Under the pieces are notes generated by a model. The model searched no databases. It was not told the DNA's origin and worked only from the letters and a program-made list of their open reading frames with translations. DNA of 64,000 bases from positions 191,501 to 255,500 of the forward strand of contig NZ_LR134376.1 of NCBI RefSeq assembly GCF_900637545.1, written 5' to 3'. Origin of the DNA: Aeromonas encheleia (GTDB taxonomy: Bacteria > Pseudomonadota > Gammaproteobacteria > Enterobacterales > Aeromonadaceae). Shown here in pieces: positions 9,187 to 17,457 of this stretch (the first letter of the stretch is position 1; every line of letters starts with the position of its first letter). The position numbers were made by a program, and so were the translations under genes.

Positions 9187-9212
9187 TAAAAAGGCGACCC
9201 CGGGGTCGCCTT
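9187..9212 (-). terminator. Intrinsic terminator of argR
   Basis: Perfect 22-base palindrome (9191-9212). On the minus strand it is followed by a run of T, so it ends the argR transcript. Confidence 0.8.
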
Positions 9213-9232
9213 CTGTATTTGGGGGAGGGCAG

Positions 9233-9724
9233 TCAGCGCGCCTGCGCCAGGGTGCGCACCACGGCGGCGTGGGCCAGGCGGGTGCGGCTGATATGGCGGG
9301 GGGCGACCAGCACCACGTCGTTGCCGGCCACGGCGCCCAGGATCTCGGGATCGGCGTTGCGATCCAGCAGGCGGGCCACCACGGTCGCGGCGCCAGGGGT
9401 GGTGTGCACCAGCACCATCTGCTGGTTATGGACCACTCCGCGCACCATGTCGTGGATGGAGCGGGTGCTGCCGGCGGGCTCCAGCTGGTCGTCCACTAGC
9501 GTGTAGACCTTTTTGCCGTTGGCGTTCTGGGCCTTGGCCACGCCGAGGCGGCGAAGCAGGCGGGAGATGGTGGATTGGCTGATGTCGGCGAAGCCCCGTT
9601 CGGCCAGCTCACGGCGGATCTCTTCCTGGGTGCTGTAGCAGTGTTGGCCGATGATCTGGCGACAGGCATCCAGCTGGGCCAGGTCCGATTCTTGTTCAAC
9701 GGGACGACTGGGGGTCTTGACCAC
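9233..9724 (-). CDS. argR: Arginine repressor ArgR
   Basis: Arginine-responsive transcriptional regulator of 163 residues, about usual length. The N-terminal winged helix-turn-helix includes TQEEIRRELAERGF and QSTISRLLRRLGV. The C-terminal hexamerisation and arginine-binding domain carries the typical GAVAGNDVVLVAP segment. A GTG start at 9724 follows AAGGA. The gene converges on the arc cluster, so a regulator and the catabolic operon it may control are neighbours. A TATAAT on the minus strand at 9855-9860 is a possible promoter, with ATTC-rich half-sites near it that could permit autoregulation, as known for E. coli argR. Family assignment is firm; target genes are inferred. Confidence 0.94.
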   Translation of the reverse strand: MVKTPSRPVEQESDLAQLDACRQIIGQHCYSTQEEIRRELAERGFADISQSTISRLLRRLGVAKAQNANGKKVYTLVDDQLEPAGSTRSIHDMVRGVVHNQQMVLVHTTPGAATVVARLLDRNADPEILGAVAGNDVVLVAPRHISRTRLAHAAVVRTLAQAR

Positions 9725-9893
9725 GATGGCTTCCTTTGACTATGACCAATGGCTATCGAACGAAACCTGCCATCAGTGCTTTTAATAGCAAAAAACTCTG
9801 ACTGTAAGGTGAGAGGCAGGGAATGAACGATGTCTAGCCGTTGCGGGATGGCAAATTATAACCAAAAGGGGAATGAGTGATGTGACAGGGGTC

Positions 9894-9916
9894 AAAAATG
9901 GGCCCCAGAGGGCCCA
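9894..9916 (-). terminator. Intrinsic terminator after pyrI
   Basis: Seven-bp GC stem (9899-9905 with 9910-9916), followed on the minus strand by five T. Confidence 0.8.
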
Positions 9917-9924
9917 GCTGAATA

Positions 9925-10389
9925 TCAATAACGTTCGCTGACGATGTCCTGGGTGAAGGACTTCTCGCAGTATTTGCACTTCATGCGTACCACTCCCTTC
10001 ACCTCGCGCACCCGGAAGTAGCTGTCCACCGGTTCGTTGTGGGAGATGCAGTTGGAGTTGGGGCAGTGGAACACGCCCGTGATGAACTCCGGCAGCTCCA
10101 GCTGGTGCTTCTTCACCACGGCGAAGTCTTCGATGATGTTGACGGTCGCCTTGGGGGCGAACAGCGCCAGCTGGTTGGCCTGCTCTGCGGTCAAGCGGGT
10201 GTTCTCGATCTTGATCAGATCCTTCTTGCCGAGCGCGCCGGATTTCAGGTTGAAACCGACGGTGATGCGCTCCTGGGTCTCGATCAGCTGGAACAGCTTG
10301 AGGATCTTGATGCCCTGGCCGGCGGGGACGTGGTCGATGACGGAGCCGTGACGGATGGCTTCGACTTGCAGTTGGTTCTTGTCAGACAT
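9925..10389 (-). CDS. pyrI: Aspartate carbamoyltransferase regulatory chain
   Basis: Regulatory subunit of aspartate transcarbamoylase. It binds the nucleotide effectors CTP and ATP and links catalytic trimers. The 154-residue product matches the usual length of about 153. The allosteric N-terminal domain includes [16 protein letters not shown]. The C-terminal zinc domain has four cysteines in FHCPNSNC and MKCKYC. The ATG at 10389 has GAGGGG upstream. The gene follows pyrB with 10 bases between, as in enteric pyrBI operons. Confidence 0.97.
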   Translation of the reverse strand: MSDKNQLQVEAIRHGSVIDHVPAGQGIKILKLFQLIETQERITVGFNLKSGALGKKDLIKIENTRLTAEQANQLALFAPKATVNIIEDFAVVKKHQLELPEFITGVFHCPNSNCISHNEPVDSYFRVREVKGVVRMKCKYCEKSFTQDIVSERY

Positions 10390-10399
10390 GATATTCCCC

Positions 10400-11320
10400 T
10401 CAGACAGTTTCATTCAGTACCAGTGCCAGCAGTGCCTGGCGCGCGTAGACCCCGTTTTCTGCCTGCTGGAAGTAGTAGGCATGGGGGGTCTTGTCGACCG
10501 CCACCTCGATCTCGTCGACGCGGGGCAGGGGATGCAGGATCTTCATGCTGGGCTTGGCCCCTTCCAGGGTCGCCAGCTCCAGCACGAACTTGGCGGCCAT
10601 GTGCTTGTACTCGGTCTCGTCGAAGCGCTCTTTCTGGACCCGGGTCATGTAGAGGATGTCGAGCTCCGGCATCACCTCTTCCATGGTCTCGTGCACGCTG
10701 AACTGGATGCCCTTCTCTTCCAGCTCTTCGCACAGGTAGTCCGGCATCGCCAGCGCCTCCGGGGAGATGAAGAAGAAGCGGCAGTTGAACAGGCTCAGGG
10801 CTTGGGCCAGGGAGTGGACGGTGCGGCCGTACTTGAGGTCACCGACGAAGGCGACGTTGAGGCCGTCCAGCTTGCCCTGGGTCTCGTGGATGGAGAAGAG
10901 ATCGAGCAGGGTCTGGGTCGGATGCTGGTTGGAGCCATCGCCGCCGTTGATGACCGGCACGCGGGAGAACTCGGAGGCGAGGCGGGCGGCGCCCTCCTTC
11001 GGGTGGCGCATCACCACGGCATCGGAGTAGGAGCCGATGATCTTGATGGAGTCGGCCAGGGTCTCACCCTTCTTGGCGCTGGTATTGCCGCCGTCGGCGA
11101 AGCCGATGATGTTGCCGCCAAGGCGCTGGACCGCGGTCTCGAACGAGAGGCGGGTGCGGGTGGAGGCTTCGAAGAAACAGCTGGCGACCAGCTTGTCTTT
11201 CAACAGGCGGGTGTCGGGTTCGGCCTTCAACCGCTGGGCGGTTGCGACCACCAGTTCCATGTCGGACCGGGTCAGATCCGAGATGGAGATGACGTGTTTG
11301 TTATAGAGTGGATTGGCCAT
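10400..11320 (-). CDS. pyrB: Aspartate carbamoyltransferase catalytic chain
   Basis: Catalytic subunit: aspartate plus carbamoyl phosphate gives N-carbamoyl-aspartate, the committed step of pyrimidine synthesis. It has 306 residues starting [19 protein letters not shown] 11320 is chosen by likeness to E. coli PyrB. The carbamoyl-phosphate loop STRTR is at 53-57, the 80s loop contains SAKKGETL, and HPTQ and HPLPR segments are present. It lies behind a leader with an attenuator, so UTP-sensitive control is expected as in E. coli. Confidence 0.97.
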   Translation of the reverse strand: MANPLYNKHVISISDLTRSDMELVVATAQRLKAEPDTRLLKDKLVASCFFEASTRTRLSFETAVQRLGGNIIGFADGGNTSAKKGETLADSIKIIGSYSDAVVMRHPKEGAARLASEFSRVPVINGGDGSNQHPTQTLLDLFSIHETQGKLDGLNVAFVGDLKYGRTVHSLAQALSLFNCRFFFISPEALAMPDYLCEELEEKGIQFSVHETMEEVMPELDILYMTRVQKERFDETEYKHMAAKFVLELATLEGAKPSMKILHPLPRVDEIEVAVDKTPHAYYFQQAENGVYARQALLALVLNETV

Positions 11321-11501
11321 CGTCTGCATTCCCTTTGACATCAATGAAGGTTTTTCGGGCACAAAAAAAAGCCCCTGAAACAGGGGCTCTTTTTAAAAAT
11401 AATTGGGGATCTGTGGGTCGGGAACCGAAAACAACGGGGCCGCTCTGGTGCGCTCCACCCGTCTGCAAGGCTGTTTTCTTGTTCAAAAACTGCATCGTCA
11501 T
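11301..11501 (-). CDS. pyrL: pyrBI operon leader peptide (PyrL-like)
   Basis: A 66-codon frame starting at ATG 11501 (or ATG 11495), just after a strong promoter. It runs straight through the attenuator hairpin and on past the pyrB start, ending 20 bases inside pyrB. The segment [11 protein letters not shown] resembles the end of E. coli PyrL as remembered, which also covers the terminator. In the known mechanism, scarce UTP lets the ribosome stay close to a polymerase paused at the U-rich tract and prevents hairpin formation. The U-rich tract is visible at 11391-11407. The start and any role of the peptide itself are inferred. Confidence 0.7.
   Translation of the reverse strand: MTMQFLNKKTALQTGGAHQSGPVVFGSRPTDPQLFLKRAPVSGAFFCARKTFIDVKGNADDGQSTL
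11363..11388 (-). terminator. pyrBI attenuator
   Basis: On the minus strand, a stem (11371-11377 with 11381-11387) is followed by eight T, between promoter and pyrB and inside the leader reading frame. This is the geometry of transcription attenuation. Confidence 0.88.
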
Positions 11502-11528
11502 GTCCCGACCTTTTTCAAAACCGGACAG

Positions 11529-11556
11529 ATTATAGAGTCGCTTTTCGAATTGTCAA
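11529..11556 (-). promoter_or_regulatory. sigma70 promoter of pyrBI
   Basis: Consensus TTGACA (11551-11556) and TATAAT (11529-11534) on the minus strand, 16 bases apart; predicted start near 11522. Confidence 0.9.
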
Positions 11557-11594
11557 AAATTTATTTCAAAGGCAAGATTTGCCCGTAAAAACGT

Positions 11595-12137
11595 TTAAGT
11601 GTCGTGAACGGGTCGGCAAACCCAGAGCTGGTGTCGATCCGACAGCGCCAAGCCATCTTCGGCCATGCTGCGCAGATAACCTAGCCTGTGATGCCCTTCC
11701 AGCAGGCAATAGGGTTGTGGCAGTGGCCGCCCGTCCGGGTAGCAGGCGTCCGCGGCGGGGGCGAGCACTATGATGGGCTCGGACCAGGTGCCCCGGCTCA
11801 GCATGTCCTCGCCGAGCCAGGAGCGGCGCACGTAGCGATTGTGGCGCAACATCTCGCCCCAGCGCTCGATCACCTCCATGTGGCGGGAGCTGATGTGGGT
11901 CACGACCTGCTCCGTGCTCCAGGATTCACACTCGAAGCGGTGGCGGGCGAGATCGATAAAGCTCCAGTTGGACTCAAAACCGCGCCAATGGCGGTAAATC
12001 CACTGGGTCAGTACGTTCTGGGGAATGAAGGGCACCAGCGGGGCGACCCGGTCTAGATAATCGGGCAGAGACTCGGTTTTGCGCTCATCCCTGAAGTTGA
12101 GTGGCGCAAGTTGTTGAAGTAGGCGGTAATTGAGCAT
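11595..12137 (-). CDS. Conserved-looking protein of unknown function
   Basis: A 180-residue soluble protein rich in arginine, tryptophan and histidine. ATG 12137 is preferred because GAGGAGG sits 6 bases before it. Near the C-terminus the segment LLEGHHRLGYLRSM resembles the EGHHR/EGHRR motif of ParB-like proteins, but no full ParB domain is evident. There is no signal peptide or membrane span. It is a single gene between the pyrBI promoter region and tRNA-Trp, transcribed opposite to the tRNA. I do not recognise a function. Confidence 0.65.
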   Translation of the reverse strand: MLNYRLLQQLAPLNFRDERKTESLPDYLDRVAPLVPFIPQNVLTQWIYRHWRGFESNWSFIDLARHRFECESWSTEQVVTHISSRHMEVIERWGEMLRHNRYVRRSWLGEDMLSRGTWSEPIIVLAPAADACYPDGRPLPQPYCLLEGHHRLGYLRSMAEDGLALSDRHQLWVCRPVHDT

Positions 12138-12295
12138 GAGCATCCTCCTCTTGCCAACATCCACCCTACCCCCATTCGGGCGCCTTTCCTACCCAGGCAA
12201 GGCTGTAAATACAGCGAGTTACCCGGCCAGAACGGGCAAATTGGCGCGAGTTGCTCGTCATTTGTTCGATCGCATCGAAACTGAGAAAAAAAGCC

Positions 12296-12323
12296 TTTAC
12301 CTTTGATCCCGGCTTTGTATAAT
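12296..12323 (+). promoter_or_regulatory. Promoter of tRNA-Trp
   Basis: TATAAT (12318-12323) with TTTACC 16 bases upstream, followed by a short GC-rich discriminator and then the tRNA at 12340. Confidence 0.65.
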
Positions 12324-12339
12324 TCGCCTCGTTTGTTGC

Positions 12340-12416
12340 AGGGGCGTAGTTCCAATTGGTAGAACAGCGGTCTCCAAAACCGATGGTTGCGGGTTCGAGT
12401 CCTGCCGCCCCTGCCA
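12340..12416 (+). tRNA. tRNA-Trp (CCA), copy 1
   Basis: A 77-base cloverleaf with acceptor AGGGGCG/CGCCCCT, anticodon loop CTCCAAA (anticodon CCA) and encoded 3' CCA. It differs from the second copy at 62333 by a single base in the D loop (C here, G there). Confidence 0.96.
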
Positions 12417-12425
12417 TTTTTAGAG

Positions 12426-12451
12426 AGGCCAGCTCATTGAGCTGGCCTTTC
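12426..12451 (+). terminator. Terminator after tRNA-Trp
   Basis: Ten-bp stem (12426-12435 with 12439-12448) followed by TTTC. Confidence 0.75.
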
Positions 12452-12727
12452 GCATTTCTGCCTTTCCGGTTTTCTGCGGCGACCCCGCTCCGCTTCTCCT
12501 CCTGACGCCTTGGCTTCCCCTGCCTTTCAAGGGCTTGGCCCAGTTGCCCTTCGCTAGTCGCTATTGCCGCTTTCTGCCCTGTCGTTTCTGGCAGTCGTGC
12601 CGTCCGCATCCCTGTGCTACACCACATGAGCTGTGCCACGCGCTGCCTAGGGCGCGCGTGGCGGTTCGTCAGCATGGATGCTCAAGCTGTGGATTCTGGG
12701 CGTGGAGACAATGCGAGGAGATGAGTC
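12452..12727. other. Spacer before the decarboxylase gene
   Basis: Pyrimidine-rich spacer with no supported gene, repeat or clear promoter consensus. It presumably carries the promoter of the downstream gene. Confidence 0.35.
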
Positions 12728-14098
12728 ATGAACAAGGCCGTTGAAACCCGATTGAACAAGTCCCGCCCCGGTGGCTGGGTGCCACAGGATCAGGCCCACA
12801 TCACACGCTGGATCAAACGGCTCCAGCTGTATGTGGCGCAGCAACCGCGGCCGCTGGTGGCCCCCATCGCCCAGCTGCAGGATCTGGTCAGGTCGGATCC
12901 CCTGCTGCACGCCCAGGCCGACGCCATGTTCAGGGAGGCCTGGCGTCACGAGCACTTGACGCCGCTCGGACAGATCGAGCTGAAGAGCTTCGACGACTTC
13001 CTGATCCTGCTCAACGGCATCATGACCACGGCGCCCGAGGCCTATCAGGATATCCCGAGCCAGTCCCCCTCCGGGCTCATCGGCTTCCCCATCAACGCCC
13101 TGCTCGACTGGCCAATGGCGACCCGCTCCGGCTACCTGTTCTTTGCCAACGCCCTGATCAATCAACAATTCAAGAAGATCCTCGGCTACTGGGCGCAGTT
13201 TCTGCAAAGCCCGGCCTCGCGCTACGTGCTGACCGAGCCGGTCAGCCGGCTGGACAGGGAGACCCTGATAGTGCCCTGGCTCGGCAAGCTGGCCCAGGGC
13301 GAGATGATGCAGGTGGCCCGCTCCGCCCTGGGGGAGGGTGCCAACCCGACCCCGGACAGCTTCGATGCCATCTTCCAGTGCGATCCGGCGGCCGAATACC
13401 ATGGCTTCGGCTGCTGGGATGAGTTCTTCACCCGCACCTTCCGCCCCGGCGTGCGGCCGGTGTCGGCGCCGGAGGACGACAATGTCATCGTCAGTGCCTG
13501 CGAGTCGGCCCCGCTGCAGGTGAAGAGCGGGGTGAGCCGCAGCGATCGCTTCTGGCTCAAGGGTCAGCCCTATTCCCTCGACAACATGCTCGACTTCGAC
13601 GACACGGCGCCGCTGTTCGACGACGGCACCGTCTATCAGGCCTTCCTCAGCGCCTTGAGCTACCACCGCTGGCACAGCCCGGTGAGCGGCACCATCCGCA
13701 AGGTGCGGGTGGTCAACGGCACCTACTACCTGGAAAACCAGTACGAGGGTTTCCTCGATGCCGACGGTGCCGATCCCAGCGCCCCCAACAACTCACAGCC
13801 CTTCCTCACCTCGGTGGCGACCCGGGCGCTGATCTTCATCGAGGCAGACAACCCGAAGATCGGCCTGATGTGCGTGGTGCCGGTGGGGATGGCCGAGGTG
13901 TCGAGCTGCGACATCACGGTGAAGGTGGGGGACAGGGTGAAGAAGGGGGATCAGCTCGGCATGTTCCACTTCGGCGGCTCGACCCATTGCCTGGTGTTTC
14001 GCAAGGGGGTGGAGCTGACGTTCGACTTCCATGGCCAGAGCCCGAGCCTGGAGGCCACCAACCTGCGGCTCAACACCGCCATCGCACGGGTGAAGTGA
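12728..14098 (+). CDS. Phosphatidylserine decarboxylase-family protein (PsiD/tryptophan decarboxylase-like)
   Basis: A 456-residue protein. The C-terminal half resembles the pyruvoyl-dependent phosphatidylserine decarboxylase fold, and the long N-terminal part resembles the extra domain of PsiD-type L-tryptophan decarboxylases. The self-cleavage site is FHFGGSTH, where Ser418 of GGST would become the pyruvoyl group; classical Psd enzymes have LGST. ATG 12728 follows GAGGAGATGAG. It is longer than ordinary bacterial Psd (about 290-320 residues) and has no membrane anchor or signal peptide, so it may act on a soluble amino acid rather than phosphatidylserine. Substrate is inference. It is transcribed alone and ends at a shared bidirectional terminator. 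Confidence 0.8.
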   Translation: MNKAVETRLNKSRPGGWVPQDQAHITRWIKRLQLYVAQQPRPLVAPIAQLQDLVRSDPLLHAQADAMFREAWRHEHLTPLGQIELKSFDDFLILLNGIMTTAPEAYQDIPSQSPSGLIGFPINALLDWPMATRSGYLFFANALINQQFKKILGYWAQFLQSPASRYVLTEPVSRLDRETLIVPWLGKLAQGEMMQVARSALGEGANPTPDSFDAIFQCDPAAEYHGFGCWDEFFTRTFRPGVRPVSAPEDDNVIVSACESAPLQVKSGVSRSDRFWLKGQPYSLDNMLDFDDTAPLFDDGTVYQAFLSALSYHRWHSPVSGTIRKVRVVNGTYYLENQYEGFLDADGADPSAPNNSQPFLTSVATRALIFIEADNPKIGLMCVVPVGMAEVSSCDITVKVGDRVKKGDQLGMFHFGGSTHCLVFRKGVELTFDFHGQSPSLEATNLRLNTAIARVK

Positions 14099-14114
14099 GG
14101 ATCATTCATATGGA

Positions 14115-14140
14115 AACAGGCCGCCTGCGGGCGGCCTGTT
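14115..14140. terminator. Bidirectional terminator
   Basis: Eleven-bp stem (14115-14125 with 14130-14140) with loop TGCG between two convergent genes. Confidence 0.8.
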
Positions 14141-14153
14141 TGTTACCCTGCGA

Positions 14154-14672
14154 TCAGGCCAGCGTCTTGGCCAGCAGGTCCAGATAGGCGCCTTCGATCA
14201 ACTGGGACGGCTCCACACCGAGGCGCGCCATGATGTCATGGGCCTCCTGTATCCCCGCCTCGAGCGGTTCCTCATCCTCCAGCACTACCTCCAGCTCGAG
14301 AAAGTGGCCTAGCCCCTCCACCCGATCGAGATGGATCCGGGTCCTGCCGATCAGAAACAGGGTGCGCGTCTTCTGCACCCGGCCTATCTGGCCACAGGCC
14401 AGGCTGAGGGTCTCCCGCAGGCTGTCCGGCTCGCTCGTCGGAGTGACCTGATAGAAGCTCTCCTTGGGGCCTTGCCGATCGGCTCGGCGGTAGAAGATGA
14501 GCTGGCCGGCGGAGGGCGACAGGGTGCGCAGCTTGAGTCGGCCTGACTCGCAGCGAAAGAAAGTATCATCCTGCGCTATCTCGACGGGACCCTGATCGGC
14601 GATGGCGGCCGCCTTGGGGAGGAGGGCGTCGATCCGTGCGATCCTGGCCTTGATCTCGATATTTCGGGGCAT
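14154..14672 (-). CDS. CYTH-domain protein (triphosphate-binding, class IV adenylate cyclase-like)
   Basis: A 172-residue protein of the CYTH fold, a beta tunnel that binds triphosphates. Visible marks are the N-terminal EIKARI (variant of ExExK), basic residues in KLRTL and FYRRAD, and the acidic ELEVVLEDEEP strand. Members are class IV adenylate cyclases, thiamine triphosphatases or inorganic triphosphatases. It is not the Aeromonas hydrophila CyaB that I remember, so cyclase activity should not be assumed. ATG 14672 gives the start MPRNIEIKA; longer readings upstream lack support. It faces the decarboxylase gene tail to tail. Confidence 0.75.
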   Translation of the reverse strand: MPRNIEIKARIARIDALLPKAAAIADQGPVEIAQDDTFFRCESGRLKLRTLSPSAGQLIFYRRADRQGPKESFYQVTPTSEPDSLRETLSLACGQIGRVQKTRTLFLIGRTRIHLDRVEGLGHFLELEVVLEDEEPLEAGIQEAHDIMARLGVEPSQLIEGAYLDLLAKTLA

Positions 14673-14981
14673 GGTATGAGGGTCTCCTTGGGAACTACTG
14701 GAGTGCCAACCTATCACAGATACAGCTTGCCGGCGCAGGTGCCAGCAGGCTGAACCCCAAAACCGCCATAGCGCGGGTGGGCTAGCCTTAGCGCCCGTGC
14801 GACCCCGGGCGATCTGCTTCATTGCGCTCCGTTCTCCTCTGGGCCTGGCGGTGCTAACCGCTTGTTGACCTATCAAAAATTAAGCAATGGCCGTTCATGG
14901 TCGGGTATTTCTGGTCGATATAGTCCACACGAGGTGTGCAGGCTTTATTTGACGCCACTTATATCGCTATGAGGACATTCC
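14673..14981. other. Divergent intergenic region
   Basis: About 310 bases between the CYTH gene and a chemoreceptor gene. No RNA gene or repeat is recognised. AT-rich stretches near 14868-14970 probably hold the chemoreceptor promoter, but I could not find a convincing sigma28 or sigma70 consensus. Confidence 0.4.
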
Positions 14982-16871
14982 ATGAACCTTTCCCTTCGCG
15001 GCAAATTGCTCGCAACCAGCCTGGGCGTGGTGTTGATCACCGTCTGCCTGCTCGGCATGACCGCCTTCTATACCCTGAAGAGCCAGACCCTGAGTGCCAT
15101 CGACAGCGAGGCGCGCAACTATGCCAGCGCCTACGCGGAGGGGATCGGCAAGTGGATGCAGGACAGGCGCGAGAGCCTGACCGCCCAGGTCGAGGTGATC
15201 GCCAACCACCCGGCGTCCGAGCTGGTGCCCCATCTGCAGCAGACCCTGCGCTCCGGCGGCTTCGGGCTGGCCTATTACGGCTCGGCGGAGGGGGTCATGA
15301 CCCGCAACGATCCCTCCCTCAACAAGGGCAACTATGACCCGCGCGAGCGCCCCTGGTACCAGGATGCCGCCAAGGCGGGCCGGCTCATCATCACCGAGCC
15401 CTACGTCAGCGTGACCATGCAGCAGCTGGTGGTGACCCTGGCCGAGCCGGTGCTGCAGCAAGGGCGCCTGATGGGGGTGGTGGGAGCCAATCTGGCGCTG
15501 GATCAGCTCATTCAGGACGTGCTGGCGATGCGGGTGCAGGGGGACGGCTACGCCATGCTGCTGGACAAGAGCGGCCTCATCGTCGCCCACCCGAACAAGG
15601 AGCTGGCGCTCAAGAAGAGCCAGGATCTGGCCCCCGAGCTGGATGCCGGCCGACTGGTGAGCATGAGCCAGCAGGGTGGCCTGCAGGCGGTGCAGATCGG
15701 CGGGCGCGACAGCCAGATGCTGGTGCTGCCTATCCCCAACACCGACTGGCTGCTGGCCATGGTGATGCACGAGGATGTGCTGATGGCACCGTTGCAGCGC
15801 TTGCTCGGCGAGCTGGCACTCATCAGCGCTGGCCTGATCCTGGTGTTCGGCCTGGTGCTGACCAGCACCTTCAAGTTCCTGTTCCAGGATCTAGGCCGGG
15901 TGGCTGGTGCGCTGCACGACATCGCCCACGGCGAGGGGGATCTTACCGTTCACATCGACACCCGCAGCAAGGATGAGGTGGGCCAGCTGGCCCAGAGCTT
16001 CAACCAGTTCGTGGCCCGGCTGCACGGCATCGTCAGCCGCCTGCGGGACGTGACCGGCGAGCTGGCGGCCCAGTCCCGGGTCCAGGCGCAGGGCGCAGAG
16101 GCCCGCAGTCAGCGGGTGCGCCAGCAGCAGGACGAGATCGTCATGGTGGCGACCGCGGTGACCGAGATGGCCTCCGCCACCCAGGAGATCGCCGGCAACG
16201 CCGAATTCGCCGCCACCACCTCGGGGGAGGCGGTCAAGCTGGCCGTCGCCGGTCAGTCCCAGGTCGGTCAGAGCCAGCGCAGCATCACGGGTCTCGCGGA
16301 CGAGGTGGCCGATGCCAGCCAGACCATCCATGAGCTGGATGCCCATGCCCAGAAGATCAGCGGCATCCTGGCCACCATCAGCGGCATCGCCGAGCAGACC
16401 AACCTGCTGGCGCTGAACGCCGCCATCGAGGCGGCCCGTGCCGGCGAGCAGGGGCGCGGCTTCGCGGTGGTGGCGGACGAGGTGCGGGTGCTGTCCAGGC
16501 GCACCCACGACTCCACCGACGAGATCCAGCAGATGATCGAGACCCTGCAGCAGACCACCAGGCGGGCCGTCACCGGCATGGAGACCAGCCGTCAGCTGGC
16601 GGGCACCAGCGTGGAGGATGCGGAGGCCGCCAACCAGAGCCTGGCCCGGATCAACGAGGCCATCGGCTCCATCAGCGACATGGCGACCCAGATAGCGGCG
16701 GCGGCGGAGGAGCAGACCTCGGTCACAGGCGAGATCAGCCGCAACACCGAGAACATCCGCCACGTCTCCCAGGAGCTGGCCGAGCAGGCGCAGGGGGAGG
16801 CGACCCAGGCGGTGGAGCTCAAGGCGCTGACCGAGCGGTTGGAGCAGGAGATAGGCCGCTTCCGGCTCTGA
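14982..16871 (+). CDS. Methyl-accepting chemotaxis protein with dCache sensor
   Basis: Chemoreceptor of 629 residues: span 1 (about 9-31), double-Cache periplasmic domain (about 35-270), span 2 (about 277-300), HAMP, then the signalling coiled coil with its tip near residue 470 ([20 protein letters not shown]). The Cache part contains [11 protein letters not shown] and EPYVS, matching the R-x-x-W-Y and Tyr positions of amino-acid-binding dCache_1 receptors. The later conserved aspartate appears to be asparagine in VVGANL, so ligand range may differ. ATG 14982 is preceded by GAGGA. A second chemoreceptor at 700-2433 shares only the signalling half. It ends at a strong hairpin. Confidence 0.92.
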   Translation: MNLSLRGKLLATSLGVVLITVCLLGMTAFYTLKSQTLSAIDSEARNYASAYAEGIGKWMQDRRESLTAQVEVIANHPASELVPHLQQTLRSGGFGLAYYGSAEGVMTRNDPSLNKGNYDPRERPWYQDAAKAGRLIITEPYVSVTMQQLVVTLAEPVLQQGRLMGVVGANLALDQLIQDVLAMRVQGDGYAMLLDKSGLIVAHPNKELALKKSQDLAPELDAGRLVSMSQQGGLQAVQIGGRDSQMLVLPIPNTDWLLAMVMHEDVLMAPLQRLLGELALISAGLILVFGLVLTSTFKFLFQDLGRVAGALHDIAHGEGDLTVHIDTRSKDEVGQLAQSFNQFVARLHGIVSRLRDVTGELAAQSRVQAQGAEARSQRVRQQQDEIVMVATAVTEMASATQEIAGNAEFAATTSGEAVKLAVAGQSQVGQSQRSITGLADEVADASQTIHELDAHAQKISGILATISGIAEQTNLLALNAAIEAARAGEQGRGFAVVADEVRVLSRRTHDSTDEIQQMIETLQQTTRRAVTGMETSRQLAGTSVEDAEAANQSLARINEAIGSISDMATQIAAAAEEQTSVTGEISRNTENIRHVSQELAEQAQGEATQAVELKALTERLEQEIGRFRL

Positions 16872-16885
16872 CCCTGTTGCCAGAA

Positions 16886-16913
16886 AAAAGGGCAGCCCGC
16901 GGGCTGCCCTTTT
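16886..16913. terminator. Bidirectional terminator
   Basis: Long perfect palindrome (arms around 16899/16900) with A-run before and T-run after, between the chemoreceptor and blc. Confidence 0.88.
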
Positions 16914-16928
16914 GCATTCCTGTGAGTC

Positions 16929-17441
16929 TCAGGGGCTCTGTTTGACCCAGATGAGCCGGTCGGTGGCAAAGCCCAGTCCCTTGGCCTTGGCGATCAGTGC
17001 ATCCACCTTGGCTTTGGGCGGGTTGGGGGCGCGGGAGAGGATCCACAGATAGTCGTGGTTGTAGCTGGTCACCAGGGAGAGCTGGTAGTCGGGGTCCAGA
17101 TCGATGACGTTGTAGCCGCCGTAGAAGGGGCCGAAGAAGCTCACCTTGAGCCGCGCCTCGGTAGGCTTGTCCACGAAGTAGGCCTTGCCCTCGGCCTCGC
17201 GCCAGCGGCCATCACTCTGGAGGCCTCTGTTTAGTACCTTGACGCCACCGTCGTCACGCAGGCTGTAAGTGGCGCTCACCTGCTCCAGCCCCCGCTCGAA
17301 GCTGTGGTCGAGGCGTGCTATCTCGTACCAGGTACCGAGGTAGCGGTCGAGCTGGAAGCCGGTGACGGGGCGGATGCCGTCGGCGAGGCCGGTACAGGCC
17401 GTCAGCAGCCAAACGGTGAGCAGACAAAGCAGTGAACGCAT
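16929..17441 (-). CDS. blc: Lipocalin, outer-membrane lipoprotein Blc
   Basis: A 170-residue bacterial lipocalin anchored by lipidation. The signal peptide ends in the lipobox LLTAC. The lipocalin signature GTWYEIARLDHSFERG follows at about residue 36, and the family's later YxWILSR segment is seen as YLWILSRAP. Lipocalins bind fatty acids or lysophospholipids in an eight-stranded barrel, and E. coli Blc is an envelope-stress protein. The gene is 16 bases downstream of the start-distal end of an AraC-type regulator gene on the same strand, so the two could be co-transcribed. Confidence 0.9.
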   Translation of the reverse strand: MRSLLCLLTVWLLTACTGLADGIRPVTGFQLDRYLGTWYEIARLDHSFERGLEQVSATYSLRDDGGVKVLNRGLQSDGRWREAEGKAYFVDKPTEARLKVSFFGPFYGGYNVIDLDPDYQLSLVTSYNHDYLWILSRAPNPPKAKVDALIAKAKGLGFATDRLIWVKQSP

Positions 17442-17457
17442 GGGGGATCCCTCTCTT

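Noticed and set aside
12340..12416. tRNA-Trp as an integration site for a mobile island
   Set aside because: No integrase, no direct-repeat copy of the tRNA end and no change of composition downstream; the second full copy at 62333 is an intact tRNA gene.
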